NCBI GenBank assembly: GCA_900553055.1
Contig: USBV01000053.1
Span: forward strand, 1 to 9,356
Source of the DNA: an uncultured Phascolarctobacterium sp.
Lineage (GTDB): Bacteria > Bacillota > Negativicutes > Acidaminococcales > Acidaminococcaceae
Direction: 5' to 3'
DNA: 9,356 nt
The notes beneath the pieces are model-generated. The model ran no database searches. It had not been told where the DNA came from and was given only the letters and a program-made list of their open reading frames with translations. Made by a program: the position numbers and the translations under genes. This document shows, in pieces, positions 1 to 6,286 of the stretch (the first letter of the stretch is position 1; each line of letters opens with the position of its first letter).

Positions 1-35
1 ACTGTAATTCATCGGGTCAATATCCGGACCTGTAG

Positions 36-55
36 GGACGCGATTCATCGCGTCC
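36..55. repeat. Short perfect palindrome (9-bp arms, 2-base loop)
   Basis: GGACGCGAT and ATCGCGTCC are perfect reverse complements separated by TC. The palindrome lies 13 bases past the stop of the minus-strand helicase. No T-run follows it on the minus strand, so it does not look like a standard intrinsic terminator. It resembles a dispersed intergenic palindrome of the REP type, but copy number cannot be judged from one window. Confidence 0.6.
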
Positions 56-67
56 GCAGAGTGGCAG

Positions 68-1507
68 TCAGGAAACCCAGCTCTCCGGCGGGTTAATTAA
101 ATACAGTCTGGTTGTAGCTCGTGTGAACGCCGTATAGAGCCAGCGGTATAAGTTTACCATCTCGGCCTCCGGAGCGTCGGAAGGCGTGCTGAGACCGCTC
201 AGATCGACCATGACGTTTTTCCACTGTCCGCCCTGCGCCTTGTGGCACGTCACGGAATAGGCGAATTTCACTTGCAACGCGTTGAAGAACGGGTCTTGCT
301 TCAGACGTTTGTATTTCTCGCTTTTGCGCGTGATGTGGGCATAGTCGTCCATCACACGCAGGTACAGATTGTTGTTTTGCTCGCGCGACAGTGCCGGCGA
401 CTCCGCATAGAGCGCGTCGAGGATTATTTTCGCATCGATTTCCGCATTGTTGTAGTCAGGGAACTCGAGCGTCACGTCGGCAAAGCGGAAGCCGTATTCC
501 TCCGTCACCTCAGAGATGCGTTTCACCACCGCCACATCGCCGTTTGCGATGAAGTCAATGCCGTCGTAGTCGGCAGCCCAGAAATAGTTGTTTTTCGCCA
601 CGAGCAGCATATCGCCGGTGGTTATTTCCGCGTCCATATACAGCACCCGTGCGCGTATTCCCTGGTTGAACATCACCGCCCTCTTGTTGCTCCTCGTGAT
701 GATTATTGTCTCAGCCGCGCCTCCCTCCTGCGCGTAGCATTCATCGACCTTTTCCGACAGAAACTCACCGCTCACCACCTCCACGTCGTCGAAGCCGGAG
801 ATTTCGAGCGTCGGCGCCTCCAGCTTTCCCGAAGCGATAATCTGCCGTATCATCGTGGCGTTGTGCAGTATGCCCGACGAACTGCGCTGTCGCGCCACCT
901 CGGTCAGCGAGAAGCTGTAGACCGTAAGGGCGTAGCCCTGCAGCGTGGCAGGTGCGAGAGCCGGGCTGTCGGTGTAGCCCACCGGCGGCAGCTGAGCCAC
1001 GTCGCCGAGCAGAATCAGGCGGCATCCCTCGCCGCTGTAAACGTAGGTGATAAGGTCGTCGAGCAGGCATCCCGTGCCAAACACCGCCCCTTCCGACGCG
1101 TTGTTGGCAATCATCGACGCCTCGTCGACAATAAACAGCGTGTTCTTGTGGTTGTTGCGAGCAAGGCAGAAATGCGAGTCCTCGGGGTTGTAGCGCCGGC
1201 TTTGGTAGATTTTGCGGTGTATGGTGAATGCACTGTGGCGCGAGTATGCCGCAAACACCTTCGCCGCCCGTCCCGTAGGTGCCAGCAGCACAGCCTGTCG
1301 GCGCAGTGCTGGCAAAGCTGCGACAAGCGCTCCTGCGAGCGATGTTTTGCCCGTTCCGGCATATCCGTTGAGCAGAAAGACCGAGCGGTCGTCGGTGTCG
1401 GCGACAAACTTGCTCAGCGCGGCAATGATTTCCATCTGCTGGCTGTTGGGCTCGTAGGGAAGTTTGCGGAGTATCTCCGATCCGATTATGCGTTCAGTCT
1501 GGTTCAT
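68..1507 (-). CDS. RecD/Pif1-like SF1 ATP-dependent DNA helicase
   Basis: This 479-residue protein is a superfamily 1 helicase of the RecD/Pif1 kind, expected to use ATP hydrolysis to move along and unwind DNA in the cytoplasm. Walker A is GYAGTGKT (residues 48-55), motif Ia is around APTGRAA (76-82), Walker B is IVDEAS (126-131), and motif III is LLGDVAQLPPVG (166-177). The C-terminal UvrD_C_2-type domain carries a TCHKAQGGQW stretch (motif V region) and LYTAFTRAT (motif VI, with the arginine finger). The length fits the single-chain RecD-like helicases common in Bacteroidota rather than RecD of a RecBCD complex, and no recB or recC is seen beside it. The ATG at 1505-1507 is the first possible start and sits just after a Bacteroidota-type -7 box, so translation may be leaderless. 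A stop TGA lies at 68-70. The exact physiological role is unknown; calling it RecD2 or Dda-like would go beyond the sequence. Confidence 0.9.
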   Translation of the reverse strand: MNQTERIIGSEILRKLPYEPNSQQMEIIAALSKFVADTDDRSVFLLNGYAGTGKTSLAGALVAALPALRRQAVLLAPTGRAAKVFAAYSRHSAFTIHRKIYQSRRYNPEDSHFCLARNNHKNTLFIVDEASMIANNASEGAVFGTGCLLDDLITYVYSGEGCRLILLGDVAQLPPVGYTDSPALAPATLQGYALTVYSFSLTEVARQRSSSGILHNATMIRQIIASGKLEAPTLEISGFDDVEVVSGEFLSEKVDECYAQEGGAAETIIITRSNKRAVMFNQGIRARVLYMDAEITTGDMLLVAKNNYFWAADYDGIDFIANGDVAVVKRISEVTEEYGFRFADVTLEFPDYNNAEIDAKIILDALYAESPALSREQNNNLYLRVMDDYAHITRKSEKYKRLKQDPFFNALQVKFAYSVTCHKAQGGQWKNVMVDLSGLSTPSDAPEAEMVNLYRWLYTAFTRATTRLYLINPPESWVS

Positions 1508-1512
1508 GTGTG

Positions 1513-1543
1513 CAAAGCTACAGAAAAGAATTTGATTTTAAAA
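1513..1543 (-). promoter_or_regulatory. Bacteroidota-type promoter for the helicase gene
   Basis: Read on the minus strand, TAGCTTTG (1513-1520) matches the Bacteroidota -7 consensus TAnnTTTG exactly. Nineteen bases upstream is TTTT (1540-1543), three of four matches to the -33 box TTTG. Transcription would start within a few bases of the ATG at 1507, giving little or no 5' untranslated region. The assignment rests on the consensus only. Confidence 0.5.
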
Positions 1544-1546
1544 AGA

Positions 1547-1591
1547 CTTTAGGGGCTTTAAGGACTTTAAGGACCTTAAGGGCCTTAGAGG
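1547..1591. repeat. Five tandem 9-base units (CTTTAAGGA family)
   Basis: The units are CTTTAGGGG, CTTTAAGGA, CTTTAAGGA, CCTTAAGGG and CCTTAGAGG, laid end to end with a strict 9-base period. They lie between the helicase promoter and the first palindrome. Several units contain TTAA-centred mini-palindromes. No coding or regulatory role can be assigned. Confidence 0.7.
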
Positions 1592-1649
1592 AAAATCAAA
1601 AATTTCAAGCAAGCTTGATTTTGATTTTCTCTCGCCTTGCACTATCTTT
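1591..1649 (+). repeat. Palindrome-promoter module, copy 1
   Basis: GAAAATCAAAA (1591-1601) and TTTTGATTTTC (1619-1629) are perfect reverse complements. An inner pair, TCAAGC (1605-1610) and GCTTGA (1613-1618), extends the hairpin almost to its tip. The palindrome is followed by CTTGCACTATCTTT (1636-1649), repeated exactly 77 bases later in copy 2. Here the box reads TATCTTTA, one base off the TAnnTTTG consensus, so it is a weak or dead promoter copy. Possibly an attenuated upstream promoter or a duplicated mobile palindrome. Confidence 0.65.
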
Positions 1650-1671
1650 AAATAAGATAGGCTGCGATTCG

Positions 1672-1726
1672 GAAGAGCAAAATCAAATAAATTTGTTTTG
1701 CTCTTCACTCATCTTGCACTATCTTT
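1672..1726 (+). repeat. Palindrome-promoter module, copy 2
   Basis: GAAGAGCAAAA (1672-1682) pairs perfectly with TTTTGCTCTTC (1696-1706). CAAAT (1684-1688) and ATTTG (1691-1695) extend the stem after a one-base bulge. The arm sequence differs from copy 1, but the layout is the same: palindrome, short spacer, then CTTGCACTATCTTT (1713-1726). The -33 box of the argS promoter lies inside the right arm. Confidence 0.65.
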
Positions 1727-1727
1727 G
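1697..1727 (+). promoter_or_regulatory. Bacteroidota-type promoter for argS
   Basis: TTTG (1697-1700) and TATCTTTG (1720-1727) are separated by 19 bases and match both boxes of the primary Bacteroidota promoter (TTTG, then TAnnTTTG). Transcription would start near 1733, leaving an A/T-rich leader of about 33 bases without a Shine-Dalgarno sequence, which is normal for this phylum. The -33 box is buried in the right arm of a palindrome. Confidence 0.8.
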
Positions 1728-1765
1728 CAGTCTGAAATTAAGATAATTAGAAAATAATCATATAA

Positions 1766-2806
1766 ATGTCGATAGATAACATCATTTCTGCGGCTACAGC
1801 CGAGGCGCTGAAGTCGCTCTATGGTTTGGAGGTAGAGGCTTCAACCATCGTGCCGCAAACAACGAAAAAAGAGTTTGAAGGCAACCTTACAATAGTGGTA
1901 TTCCCGTTCTTGAAAGCGTCGCACAAAGCACCCGACGCAACAGCCAAGGAGATAGGCGATTATCTCGTTGCCAACTGCGAGGCGGTGAAGGAGTATAACG
2001 TGATAAAGGGCTTCCTTAACATCACTGTAGAGCCGAAATTCTGGCTCGGAGTGCTCGACCATATCCACGCAACAAAAGACTATGGCTTCAAGACTGCCGA
2101 CGACAACAGCGAGCTGGTGATGATTGAATATTCGTCGCCAAACACCAACAAGCCGCTTCACCTCGGCCACGTGCGCAACAACCTGCTTGGCTACAGCCTG
2201 TCGCGCATCATGCAGGCCAATGGCTACAAGGTGGTGAAAACCAATATCGTGAACGACCGCGGCATCCATATCTGCAAATCGATGCTCGCATGGCAGAAGT
2301 GGGGCAACGGCGCTACTCCGGAATCGACCGGCAAGAAGGGCGACCACCTTATCGGCGACTTCTACGTAGCCTTCGACCGCCACTATAAAGACGAAGTCAA
2401 AGCCCTCGTCGAGGCCGGAAAGACCGAAGAGGAAGCCAAAAAGATTTTTTGTAAGCCGGCTACGGAGCAGGAGCTGCATCATCGCAATTATCCCGGCGGC
2501 GAAACACGCACGGAATTTTACGAGCGCAATGTGCAGGGCTTGTGGAGCTGTGCCGATGTAGAAAAGGAAAATCTGTTAATTGTTGCGCATAAGGGCACGC
2601 TGCAAAACATCATTTTTAAATGGTTAGGTATGGATATGCCCAAGGTTGTGGAATGCAATTATTCGGTGGATATTGCTCCTGCCAGCGTTACCGTGCTGGG
2701 CATTAATAAATGGCATGAGCACACAATTTTCCGCCTCAATGATGTGAGCCATTTAAATCAAGGCCAGGGCTTTGGTGTTTTTGGCTTTAAATATGAGAAA
2801 AGGTAG
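1766..2806 (+). CDS. argS: Chimeric frame: arginyl-tRNA synthetase N-terminus joined to a histidine phosphatase C-terminus
   Basis: Residues 1 to about 225 are the N-terminal part of a class Ia arginyl-tRNA synthetase, which charges tRNA-Arg with arginine in the cytoplasm. They include the Add-1 tRNA-binding region with EFEGNLTIVVFPF (36-48) and the catalytic entrance SSPNTNKPLHLGH (123-135), where HLGH (132-135) is the HIGH signature. ArgRS is normally close to 600 residues. The rest of the catalytic domain, the KMSK-equivalent and the DALR anticodon domain are all missing. After residue 226 (base 2443) the frame continues by chance into 120 residues of an unrelated histidine phosphatase and stops with TAG at 2804-2806. 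The ATG at 1766 is supported by the Bacteroidota promoter 39 bases upstream. The argS part is secure; the fused product as a real protein is very doubtful, because both flanks carry signals of different phyla. Confidence 0.75.
   Translation: MSIDNIISAATAEALKSLYGLEVEASTIVPQTTKKEFEGNLTIVVFPFLKASHKAPDATAKEIGDYLVANCEAVKEYNVIKGFLNITVEPKFWLGVLDHIHATKDYGFKTADDNSELVMIEYSSPNTNKPLHLGHVRNNLLGYSLSRIMQANGYKVVKTNIVNDRGIHICKSMLAWQKWGNGATPESTGKKGDHLIGDFYVAFDRHYKDEVKALVEAGKTEEEAKKIFCKPATEQELHHRNYPGGETRTEFYERNVQGLWSCADVEKENLLIVAHKGTLQNIIFKWLGMDMPKVVECNYSVDIAPASVTVLGINKWHEHTIFRLNDVSHLNQGQGFGVFGFKYEKR
2436..2452. other. Junction between two genomes (probable assembly chimera)
   Basis: ArgRS similarity, judged by eye, ends around the run EEEAKK (coded up to 2443). 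Phosphatase-like sequence begins within the next few codons. The boundary falls in a low-complexity stretch, AAAAAGATTTTTTG, which could support a false overlap in assembly. Left of it are Bacteroidota promoters and no Shine-Dalgarno sequences. Right of it are TTGACT/TATAAT-type promoters, strong GGAGG sites and a T-box, a device not expected in Bacteroidota. The exact breakpoint is uncertain by about ten bases. Confidence 0.8.
2450..2806 (+). CDS. Histidine phosphatase (phosphoglycerate mutase) family protein, 5'-truncated
   Basis: This is the C-terminal half, about 119 residues, of a histidine phosphatase superfamily protein. PGGETRTEFYERN near its start corresponds to the GGES..F..R region of the family, and LLIVAHKGTLQNII carries the second catalytic histidine in AHKG, usually SHGG or AHGG. 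The N-terminal half with the RHGE motif and the phosphate-accepting histidine is absent, lost at the genome junction, so this copy as written would be inactive. Substrate cannot be told: family members act as phosphoglycerate mutases, cobalamin-pathway phosphatases or broad phosphatases. The stop TAG is at 2804-2806. A weak hairpin (AGCCTG 2805-2810 with CAGGCT 2826-2831) follows, without a T-run. Confidence 0.7.
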   Translation, partial: CKPATEQELHHRNYPGGETRTEFYERNVQGLWSCADVEKENLLIVAHKGTLQNIIFKWLGMDMPKVVECNYSVDIAPASVTVLGINKWHEHTIFRLNDVSHLNQGQGFGVFGFKYEKR

Positions 2807-2864
2807 CCTGTGCTGTTTTTCGATGCAGGCTTGGTTGGGTGCTCTTAAAAATTAGCTAGATGAG

Positions 2865-2893
2865 TTGACTTTTGGCAGTGCCTAATATATAAT
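2865..2893 (+). promoter_or_regulatory. Sigma-70-type promoter of the ileS T-box transcript
   Basis: TTGACT (2865-2870) and TATAAT (2888-2893) are separated by exactly 17 bases, five of six and six of six matches to the consensus. Transcription would start near 2900 and run through the T-box leader into ileS. Confidence 0.85.
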
Positions 2894-2899
2894 TATATG

Positions 2900-3172
2900 A
2901 GTTTTTAATATCGTAACATGATGAACAAGACAGTAGCCTGTGGCGTGGAAGAAGCGAACTGAGGATGGTGTGAGCTCGGTCGGTAGCAAAGCGGGTGAAA
3001 ATCACTTGGGAGTGGATGTGGCGAAGCTAGTAGCTGCATACGGGAGCGCCCGATAAAGCGCATACGAGTGGCATAGCAGCCCTTTACTTTGAGGTCGTGC
3101 TTTGTCATGAGGGTGGTACCACGGAGTATTGTATTTATGGCTTCGTCCCTTATTTGGGGACGGAGCTTTTTT
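2900..3172 (+). promoter_or_regulatory. T-box leader (isoleucine-specific) controlling ileS
   Basis: The leader senses the charging state of tRNA-Ile. The conserved T-box AGGGTGGTACCACGG lies at 3110-3124 and contains the UGGN sequence that pairs with the free CCA end of uncharged tRNA. In Stem I, the AG-bulge-like AGCGAAC (2953-2959) precedes the apical stem CTGAG/CTCGG (about 2959-2978). On the 3' side GAAA is followed by ATC at 3001-3003, an isoleucine codon in the position expected for the specifier, which agrees with the gene downstream. ACGGAG (3121-3126) can pair with CTTCGT (3141-3146) to form the antiterminator, in competition with the terminator. This architecture is established for Firmicute synthetase genes. 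I judged the Stem I fold by eye. The 470 bases between the phosphatase stop and ileS hold the promoter, this leader and about 105 bases of further untranslated region. Confidence 0.9.
3140..3172 (+). terminator. Intrinsic terminator of the T-box leader
   Basis: GCTTCGTCCC (3140-3149) pairs with GGGACGGAGC (3157-3166) with one G-U pair, then six T bases follow (3167-3172). It overlaps the 3' arm of the antiterminator. It is expected to stop transcription when tRNA-Ile is charged and to be avoided when it is not. Confidence 0.9.
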
Positions 3173-3277
3173 AATGCAGCCGATAAAGCGCTATTTATGT
3201 TGCATATTCTAGTGGCCCTTGCTCGATATCAATTATATTTTTATACATATTTATGAAGGTTTTGGAGGTTATGACTA

Positions 3278-6064
3278 ATGGATTACGGTAAAACACTGAA
3301 TCTGCCTGAAACAGAGTTCCCCATGCGCGCTGGTTTGCCCCAACGCGAGCCTGATTTTCTGAAATTCTGGCAGGAAAACGATATTTACAACAAAAAGCAA
3401 GCACTGCATGCAGGTCATCCCAAGTTTGTGCTGCACGATGGCCCTCCCTATGCCAACGGCAAAATTCATATGGGTACTGCCTTGAACAAAATCCTGAAGG
3501 ATATCATTGTTAAATACAAATATGCGCAAGGCTTCGACACTCCTTATGTTCCCGGCTGGGATACCCACGGCATGCCCATCGAGCACGCCTGCATTAAGGA
3601 GCTGGGCCTGAACCGCAAGGAGCTGGATATCCTCACTCTGCGCGGCAAATGCCACGATTTCGCCCTGAACTGGATTGATATCCAACGCGAGGACTTCAAA
3701 CGCTTGGGCGTGCTGGGCGATTGGGATAACCCGTATGTAACCTTGCACCACAGCTTTGAAGCTGAACAAATCCGTGTGTTCGGCACCATGGCAAATAAGG
3801 GCTATATCTATAAGGGCAAAAAGACCGTATACTGGTGCCCGCATTGCGAAACCGCTTTGGCAGAAGCTGAAATCGAATACGGCGAGCAAAAGACTCCTAC
3901 CATTTTCGTAAAGATGCCGCTGGTTAAGGATAATGGCCAAACCCCGGAAGCTGCTAAAGGCAAAAAGGCGTACATGGTAATTTGGACCACTACCCCCTGG
4001 ACCATGCCTGCGAACGTGGCTGTGGCTCTGAACCCTGATTTGGAATATGCTTGGGTTGAATGCGAGGGCGAAGTGCTCTTTATGGCTAAGGATTTGCTGG
4101 ACGAGGTTGGCAAGAAATGCCACAAGGATTTGTCCAACATCCTCGGCACCACCATGGGTAGAGATATGGAGTTCGCTGAATGCGAGCATCCCTTCCCCGA
4201 ATACAACCATCGCAAGAGTATCGTCGTTTTGGCTGACTATGTAACCCTGGAAGCTGGTACCGGCTGCGTACACACCGCTCCTGGTCACGGCGACGTCGAC
4301 TTTGAAACTGGCCTGAAGTACAAGCTGCCCATTCTGTGCCCCGTTGATTCCCAAGGCAAGCTCACTGCTGAAGCTGGCGAGCAATTCAAGGGCATGTTCG
4401 TATTCGATGCCAATATCCCCATTTTGAAATACTTGGCCGAGCTGAACTGCCTGCTGGGCAAGGAAAACATTAAGCACCAATATGCACACTGCTGGCGCTG
4501 CAAGAACCCCATCATCTTCCGTGCAACCTCCCAATGGTTCGCATCCGTTGATGGCTTCCGTGATGACGCCTTGAAGGCTATTGCTAACGATGTAAAATGG
4601 ATTCCCTCCTGGGGCGAGCAACGCATCCACAACATGGTTAGCGACCGCCATGACTGGTGCATCAGCCGTCAACGTGTTTGGGGCGTGCCCATTCCCGTAT
4701 TCTATTGCGACAAGTGCGGTGAGCATCTGATTAACGAAGCAACCATCGATGCTGTTGCTAACTGGTTTGAAAAGGAAGGCTCCGATGCATGGTGGGCTCA
4801 TAGCGCTGAAGAGCTGCTGCCCGCTGGCACTGTGTGCCCGAAATGCGGTCACGACCATTTCCACAAGGAAACCGATATCATGGACGTTTGGTTCGATAGC
4901 GGCTCCTCCCATATGGCAGTAGCTAAGCGTCCGGAGCTGGGCTGGCCTGTTGATATGTACTTGGAGGGCAGCGACCAACATCGCGGTTGGTTCCAATCCT
5001 CCCTCTTGACCTCCGTTGCTGTAACCGGCAAGGCTCCCTATAAATCCGTTCTGACTCACGGCTATGTTGTTGACGGCGAAGGCCGCAAGATGTCCAAATC
5101 CGTGGGCAATGTTATCATTCCGCAGGATGTTATCAAGCAATATGGCGCTGATATCATTCGTCTTTGGGCTGCTTCCTCCGATTATAAGGCAGATATCCGT
5201 ATCTCCCCGAAAATCCTGAAGCAATTGGCTGAGGTATATCGCAAGATTCGTAACACCATCCGCTATATTCTGGGCAATACCAACGACTTCGACTACGAAA
5301 AGGATGCCGTTCCCTTCGAGGAAATGCTGGAGCTGGATAAATGGGCTCTGATGCATCTGCAGCTGTTGAAGAAGGAGGTTACTGCAGCTTATGAAAGCTA
5401 TGACTTCCATGTGCTGTACCATGCAATCCACAACTTCTGCACCGTAGAAATGTCCAGCTACTATCTGGATATCATCAAGGACCGCCTGTATGCTTACAAG
5501 GCTGATAGCAAGGAACGCCGCAGCGCACAAACTGCAATGCACGAAATCCTGATGGATTTGATTGTTATGCTGACTCCTGTGCTGAGCTTCACTATGGAAG
5601 AGGTTTGGCAGTTCATGAAGAAGCCTGCTAACGCTCCCGAATCCGTACAAATGCTGCCTTGGCCTGCAGTGAAGGAAGAATATATTGACGAAGCTTTGGA
5701 AACCAAGTGGGATAACTTCATTGGTATCCGCAGCGAAATCACCAAGGTGCTGGAGCTGGCTCGTCAAGCGAAGAAGATTGGTCACTCCTTGGACGCTAAG
5801 GTAGAGCTGCACGCTGAGGGTGAAGCTCTGGACATCCTGAAGTCCGTAGAAAAAGACCTGGCAACCCTGCTCATCGTTTCTCAAGCAACCCTGGTTGAGG
5901 GCGTTGCTGCTGGCGCCGAAGCTACCGGTCGCGAGGATTTGAAGGTAACCGTTCTGCCGGCTGAGGGCCACAAGTGCGAGCGTTGCTGGATTTATAGCGA
6001 CGAGGTTGGCACTGACGCTGAGCATCCGACGCTGTGCAAACGCTGCGCATCCGCTGTAAAATAA
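3278..6064 (+). CDS. ileS: Isoleucyl-tRNA synthetase
   Basis: This complete 928-residue class Ia synthetase charges tRNA-Ile with isoleucine and edits misactivated valine. The ATP-site signature is HMGT (64-67) in place of HIGH, preceded by GPPYANG. The CP1 editing domain shows WTTTPWT (236-242) and [12 protein letters not shown] (327-338), with Asp341 at the place of the conserved editing aspartate. KMSKS is at 604-608. The C-terminus ends in a zinc-binding CxxC pair (Cys900/903 and Cys920/923), the layout of standard bacterial IleRS (E. coli 938 residues). The ATG at 3278 follows GGAGG (3264-3268) by nine bases. An ATG seven bases earlier is out of frame and stops within a few codons. The gene is single, between a T-box leader and its own terminator. 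The C-terminal zinc module suggests the ordinary bacterial type rather than the mupirocin-resistant eukaryote-like type; this is inference. Confidence 0.97.
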   Translation: MDYGKTLNLPETEFPMRAGLPQREPDFLKFWQENDIYNKKQALHAGHPKFVLHDGPPYANGKIHMGTALNKILKDIIVKYKYAQGFDTPYVPGWDTHGMPIEHACIKELGLNRKELDILTLRGKCHDFALNWIDIQREDFKRLGVLGDWDNPYVTLHHSFEAEQIRVFGTMANKGYIYKGKKTVYWCPHCETALAEAEIEYGEQKTPTIFVKMPLVKDNGQTPEAAKGKKAYMVIWTTTPWTMPANVAVALNPDLEYAWVECEGEVLFMAKDLLDEVGKKCHKDLSNILGTTMGRDMEFAECEHPFPEYNHRKSIVVLADYVTLEAGTGCVHTAPGHGDVDFETGLKYKLPILCPVDSQGKLTAEAGEQFKGMFVFDANIPILKYLAELNCLLGKENIKHQYAHCWRCKNPIIFRATSQWFASVDGFRDDALKAIANDVKWIPSWGEQRIHNMVSDRHDWCISRQRVWGVPIPVFYCDKCGEHLINEATIDAVANWFEKEGSDAWWAHSAEELLPAGTVCPKCGHDHFHKETDIMDVWFDSGSSHMAVAKRPELGWPVDMYLEGSDQHRGWFQSSLLTSVAVTGKAPYKSVLTHGYVVDGEGRKMSKSVGNVIIPQDVIKQYGADIIRLWAASSDYKADIRISPKILKQLAEVYRKIRNTIRYILGNTNDFDYEKDAVPFEEMLELDKWALMHLQLLKKEVTAAYESYDFHVLYHAIHNFCTVEMSSYYLDIIKDRLYAYKADSKERRSAQTAMHEILMDLIVMLTPVLSFTMEEVWQFMKKPANAPESVQMLPWPAVKEEYIDEALETKWDNFIGIRSEITKVLELARQAKKIGHSLDAKVELHAEGEALDILKSVEKDLATLLIVSQATLVEGVAAGAEATGREDLKVTVLPAEGHKCERCWIYSDEVGTDAEHPTLCKRCASAVK

Positions 6065-6098
6065 TATTGTCCATAATGCACCATCTAAATAAATAATA

Positions 6099-6139
6099 AA
6101 AACCGTGTGGGATTAACCATCCTGCACGGTTTTTCTTTT
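6099..6139 (+). terminator. Intrinsic terminator after ileS
   Basis: AAAACCGTG (6099-6107) pairs with CACGGTTTT (6125-6133), with further weaker pairing inside. The hairpin is followed by a T-rich tail (TTTTCTTTT). It begins 35 bases past the ileS stop. Confidence 0.85.
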
Positions 6140-6188
6140 GCGCATGTAAATTCTAGGCAAATTTTATGCGTATGTTTAAAATTTTGTT

Positions 6189-6216
6189 TTGCATTCTGGG
6201 TTACTTATGATACAAT
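6189..6216 (+). promoter_or_regulatory. Promoter for the CNNM-family gene
   Basis: TTGCAT (6189-6194) and TACAAT (6211-6216) are 16 bases apart. Transcription would start near 6223 and give a leader of about 64 bases. Together with the upstream terminator this makes the membrane-protein gene a separate transcript from ileS. Confidence 0.65.
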
Positions 6217-6239
6217 ATATGCTGTATACTTATTTTTAT

Positions 6240-6280
6240 GGAGGTGAACCTGCCAGCTTCGGCTGAGGACGGAGCTGCAG
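6240..6280 (+). promoter_or_regulatory. Strong Shine-Dalgarno followed by a UUCG hairpin, set back from the start codon
   Basis: GGAGGTG (6240-6246) is the best ribosome binding site here, but it lies 40 bases before the TTG start at 6287. No ATG, GTG or TTG follows it at normal spacing. Between them, CAGC (6254-6257) and GCTG (6262-6265) close a C(UUCG)G tetraloop, and CTGC (6250-6253) can pair with GCAG (6277-6280) around an 11-base bulge. With this folded, the ribosome binding site is about nine unpaired bases from the TTG. A nearer but weaker site is GGAG at 6271-6274. The bridging role is inference. Confidence 0.45.
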
Positions 6281-6286
6281 ATTTGT

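Noticed and set aside
242..1552. A 436-codon plus-strand frame across the helicase gene
   Set aside because: It is antisense to a helicase with all its motifs, has an arginine/histidine-rich unnatural composition and runs into intergenic repeats.
1547..1727. CRISPR-like array in the argS-helicase gap
   Set aside because: Units are only 9 bases with no spacers, and the palindromes differ in sequence; no cas gene is present.
1510..1746. A 78-codon plus-strand frame upstream of argS
   Set aside because: It is made of the 9-base tandem repeats and the two palindromes, and overlaps the argS promoter.
1841..2482. A 213-codon minus-strand frame over argS
   Set aside because: It crosses the chimeric junction and is antisense to recognisable ArgRS sequence.
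1766..2806. A novel two-domain ArgRS-phosphatase enzyme
   Set aside because: Both domains are incomplete at the join, the catalytic halves are missing, and the flanks come from different phyla. An assembly artefact explains it better.
3253..3291. A 12-codon leader frame overlapping the ileS start
   Set aside because: No ribosome site, no isoleucine codons, and control is already explained by the T-box.
3275..6025. A 916-codon open frame on the minus strand, covering nearly all of ileS
   Set aside because: It is the antisense shadow of ileS. It has no recognisable domain and follows from the codon bias of the real gene, which has full motif support.
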